From the IMG/VR virus record IMGVR_UViG_3300025849_000218, positions 1-24,260 of that record: a DNA stretch of 24,260 nucleotides, one strand, 5' to 3'. This DNA is from a virus. A program made the translations under genes and the position numbers. The stretch's first letter is position 1; each line of letters begins with the position of its first letter. Below the pieces are notes generated by a model, which was not told where the DNA came from, did not search any database, and was given only the letters and a program-made list of their open reading frames with translations. This document shows positions 23,023 to 24,260 of the stretch, in pieces.

Positions 23023-23871
23023 ATGGAAGAAGTTTTAAATATATTATACGAATTTTTATTCGCTACACCTGAAGGTGTTAACATGGGTATTGCTCCTTTG
23101 GTAGCTGGAGCATTAGTTAGTGGTGTGGGTAAAGTTATAGGTGGTTTATTTGGTGCTGGTAGAGCTAGAAGAGCTAGAAGAAGAGCCGCCGCTGAAAAAA
23201 GAAAATTAAAAGGTGAGTTAAACAGTTTAGAAAAAAGTAGACAAAAAATAGTAAATCCATATTCAAATACAAAAGACTTAAGCTCGCTGGCTAAAGATCT
23301 TAGTGGTAATTTAAGTAATCCATACGGTAATTTAAGTGTTTCTACTGCTGGTGCTGCTATGCAAGTAGAAGAGGCAGATATTGCATTAGCGAACACCTTA
23401 GACACCTTAAGAGCTACAGGTGCTAGTGCTGGTGGAGCAACTGCTTTAGCTCAAGCTGCTTTACAAAGTAAAAAAGGTGTAGCAGCTAGTATTGAAGCTC
23501 AAGAAGCATCTAATGAAAAACTAAGAGCACAAGGTGAAGAGTATTTACAACAGGCACAAATAAAAGAACAAACAAGATTACAAAACGTAAACATTCAAGA
23601 AGGTAGAAGAACACAACAAGCTGACGCTTTGGGTAAAACATTTATGTTTAACGCTCAAGAAAAAAGAGAAGATAGTAAAATTGGATATACAAGAAGACAA
23701 ATAACAGGTGCACAACAAAGAGAAACTGCTGCATACAATCAAGGTACAAATGCAATGATGGGTGCAATAGGAGGCTTAACACAGTTAGGATCTATTGGTG
23801 CTGCTGGTTTAGCTGGTGGAAAAGGTAATTTTTCAAAAGGAGCTACAGAATATTTAACTGGGGGAAAGTAA
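23023..23871 (+). CDS. Internal virion/ejection-type protein, 0-frame product
   Basis: The 282-residue protein is Ala/Gln/Gly-rich. A hydrophobic Gly-rich segment (MGIAPLVAGALVSGVGKVIG, residues 21-40) is followed by a basic patch (RARRARRRAAAEKRKLKG), then long helices (ADIALANTLDTLRATGASAG, GATALAQAALQSKKGVAASI, QEASNEKLRAQGEEYLQQA), and a Gly-rich end. Such a profile is common among podovirus internal proteins ejected with DNA (T7 gp14-like), but homology is not proven. The start may be ATG 23023 or ATG 23083; the latter has the AACATGG context of several neighbours, while the former leaves almost no gap. The frame ends at 23869-23871 right after a GGGAAAG slippery heptamer, so a longer -1 frameshift product is likely. 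Confidence 0.75.
   Translation: MEEVLNILYEFLFATPEGVNMGIAPLVAGALVSGVGKVIGGLFGAGRARRARRRAAAEKRKLKGELNSLEKSRQKIVNPYSNTKDLSSLAKDLSGNLSNPYGNLSVSTAGAAMQVEEADIALANTLDTLRATGASAGGATALAQAALQSKKGVAASIEAQEASNEKLRAQGEEYLQQAQIKEQTRLQNVNIQEGRRTQQADALGKTFMFNAQEKREDSKIGYTRRQITGAQQRETAAYNQGTNAMMGAIGGLTQLGSIGAAGLAGGKGNFSKGATEYLTGGK
23862..23868 (+). promoter_or_regulatory. Candidate -1 ribosomal frameshift site GGGAAAG
   Basis: In the 0 frame the codons read GGG GGA AAG TAA (23860-23871), so the heptamer is phased G GGA AAG, a proper X XXY YYZ arrangement. GGGAAAG is the slippery sequence of the lambda G/GT tail-assembly gene pair. The stop codon follows immediately. After a 5-nt spacer, GCCA (23874-23877) can pair with TGGC (23882-23885), a small stem that might stimulate slippage. 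Confidence 0.65.
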
Positions 23872-23996
23872 ACGCCAGTAGTGGCAATAATACTTTTGGC
23901 TTAACACCAACAGACAAAATTGATATAAATTTTGGTAAATCAGATCCAACAAGTGATAGTTATCAAAATAGATATTTTGCACAGTATCCACAATAA
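23868..23996 (+). CDS. -1 frame extension of the internal virion protein (42 aa)
   Basis: After slipping at GGGAAAG, translation would continue with GTA AAC GCC and so on for 42 codons to TAA at 23994-23996, giving a 324-residue product. The tail includes NNTFGLTPTDKIDINFGKSD followed by PTSDSYQNRYFAQYPQ, which looks like real protein sequence. This frame is open only from 23829, after a TAA at 23826-23828, and contains no ATG, GTG or TTG, so it is not an independent gene. It fills nearly all of the otherwise unexplained space before the next start at 24006. The alternative is a recent frameshift mutation or sequencing indel in the G-run. Confidence 0.6.
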   Translation, partial: VNASSGNNTFGLTPTDKIDINFGKSDPTSDSYQNRYFAQYPQ

Positions 23997-24005
23997 ATTA
24001 ACACA

Positions 24006-24260
24006 ATGGGATTAAAAGAAAAATTAATAGAAAACAAAAAAATTAACGAACAGATTAAGTTTGCTATATCAGAACAACAATCTAGACTTTCTTATGAACT
24101 TGGTTATAGCGATAGCAAGGTAGAGCCTATTGATTATGCATCTTTGTTTGATCCTTTTATAAAACAATATGCAGACATGCAACTAGCGCTTACAAATGGG
24201 ACAAGCAAAAACCCTATGTATGACAGAAAGTTTAGTGATTTAATCATGGCTAGCGTTGAA
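24006..24260 (+). CDS. Virion-associated protein, 3' truncated by window edge
   Basis: ATG at 24006 opens a frame that runs to the window end (85 codons, no stop). The visible part starts MGLKEKLIENKKINEQIKFA and continues with ISEQQSRLSYELGYSDSKVE, YASLFDPFIKQYADMQLALT and PMYDRKFSDLIMASVE; it is helical and polar. The position after the internal virion protein and the A-rich, non-Shine-Dalgarno start match the operon. The family is not recognised; another internal or tail-associated structural protein is likely. Confidence 0.65.
   Translation, partial: MGLKEKLIENKKINEQIKFAISEQQSRLSYELGYSDSKVEPIDYASLFDPFIKQYADMQLALTNGTSKNPMYDRKFSDLIMASVE

Noticed and set aside
23013-23405. 130-aa minus-strand ORF
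   Set aside because: It is a shadow of the Ala-rich internal virion gene and reads as Ala/Leu/Pro low-complexity sequence.
1-24260. tRNA genes, CRISPR arrays, integrase, transposase or attachment sites
   Set aside because: I saw no spaced direct repeats, cloverleaf-sized gaps or matching proteins; all gaps are under about 80 nt and filled by short leaders or the hairpins listed.

Overview
The window is one uninterrupted block of genes, all on the + strand, from an AT-rich tailed bacteriophage. It covers part of the lysis and accessory region and most of the virion morphogenesis module. Podovirus-like morphology is inferred from a T7-type tail nozzle pair following head-tail connector proteins, with no tape measure, tail tube or sheath gene visible. 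The host is probably a marine member of the Bacteroidota, perhaps a flavobacterium. That rests on AT-rich codon use, starts preceded by A/T-only leaders such as TATTATG or AACATGG with almost no Shine-Dalgarno motif, and resemblance, from memory, of many proteins to uncultured marine phage families. No database search was possible.

Layout. (1) Positions 3-1341: the 3' end of a winged-helix-like protein cut by the window edge, then small unrecognised proteins. (2) 1354-5435: lysis and accessory cassette. It holds an M15-type peptidoglycan peptidase, several very small basic proteins (four with exactly two cysteines), two small structural-looking beta proteins, a small HExxH protein, a lysine-rich coiled coil and a three-TM-family-like holin that starts at GTG. 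(3) 5495-6801: a coiled-coil protein, a conserved-looking 75-aa protein, a protein with two GroES-like (Cpn10) halves, and a small protein in the terminase small-subunit position that overlaps the GroES-like gene by 56 nt. (4) 6801-14112: large terminase, portal, scaffold-like protein and major capsid protein, followed by a strong intrinsic terminator. (5) 14192-17216: a conserved head protein flanked by RNA hairpins, then two connector proteins that both carry an inserted beta-sandwich-like module. (6) 17222-23016: a tail nozzle apparently split into a giant 1475-aa first part, with an Ig/cadherin-like extension, and a 443-aa second part. (7) 23023-24260: an internal virion protein gene ending at a lambda G/GT-type slippery heptamer (GGGAAAG) directly before its stop, with a 42-codon open -1 frame behind it, then the start of another virion protein.

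How it fits together: the peptidase and holin would release progeny. The GroES-like protein may help fold capsid proteins. Terminase packages DNA through the portal into a shell built by scaffold and capsid. The connector and nozzle proteins finish the short tail, and the last two genes probably encode internal or ejection-type components. Genes are packed tightly; no gap exceeds about 80 nt and no tRNA or integrase gene was seen.

The observations most worth following are the -1 frameshift site at 23862-23868, the set of two-cysteine mini-proteins, the split and expanded tail nozzle, the tandem GroES-like protein beside terminase, the dual-coding overlap at 6526-6581, and four-copy pentamer repeats one base before two start codons.
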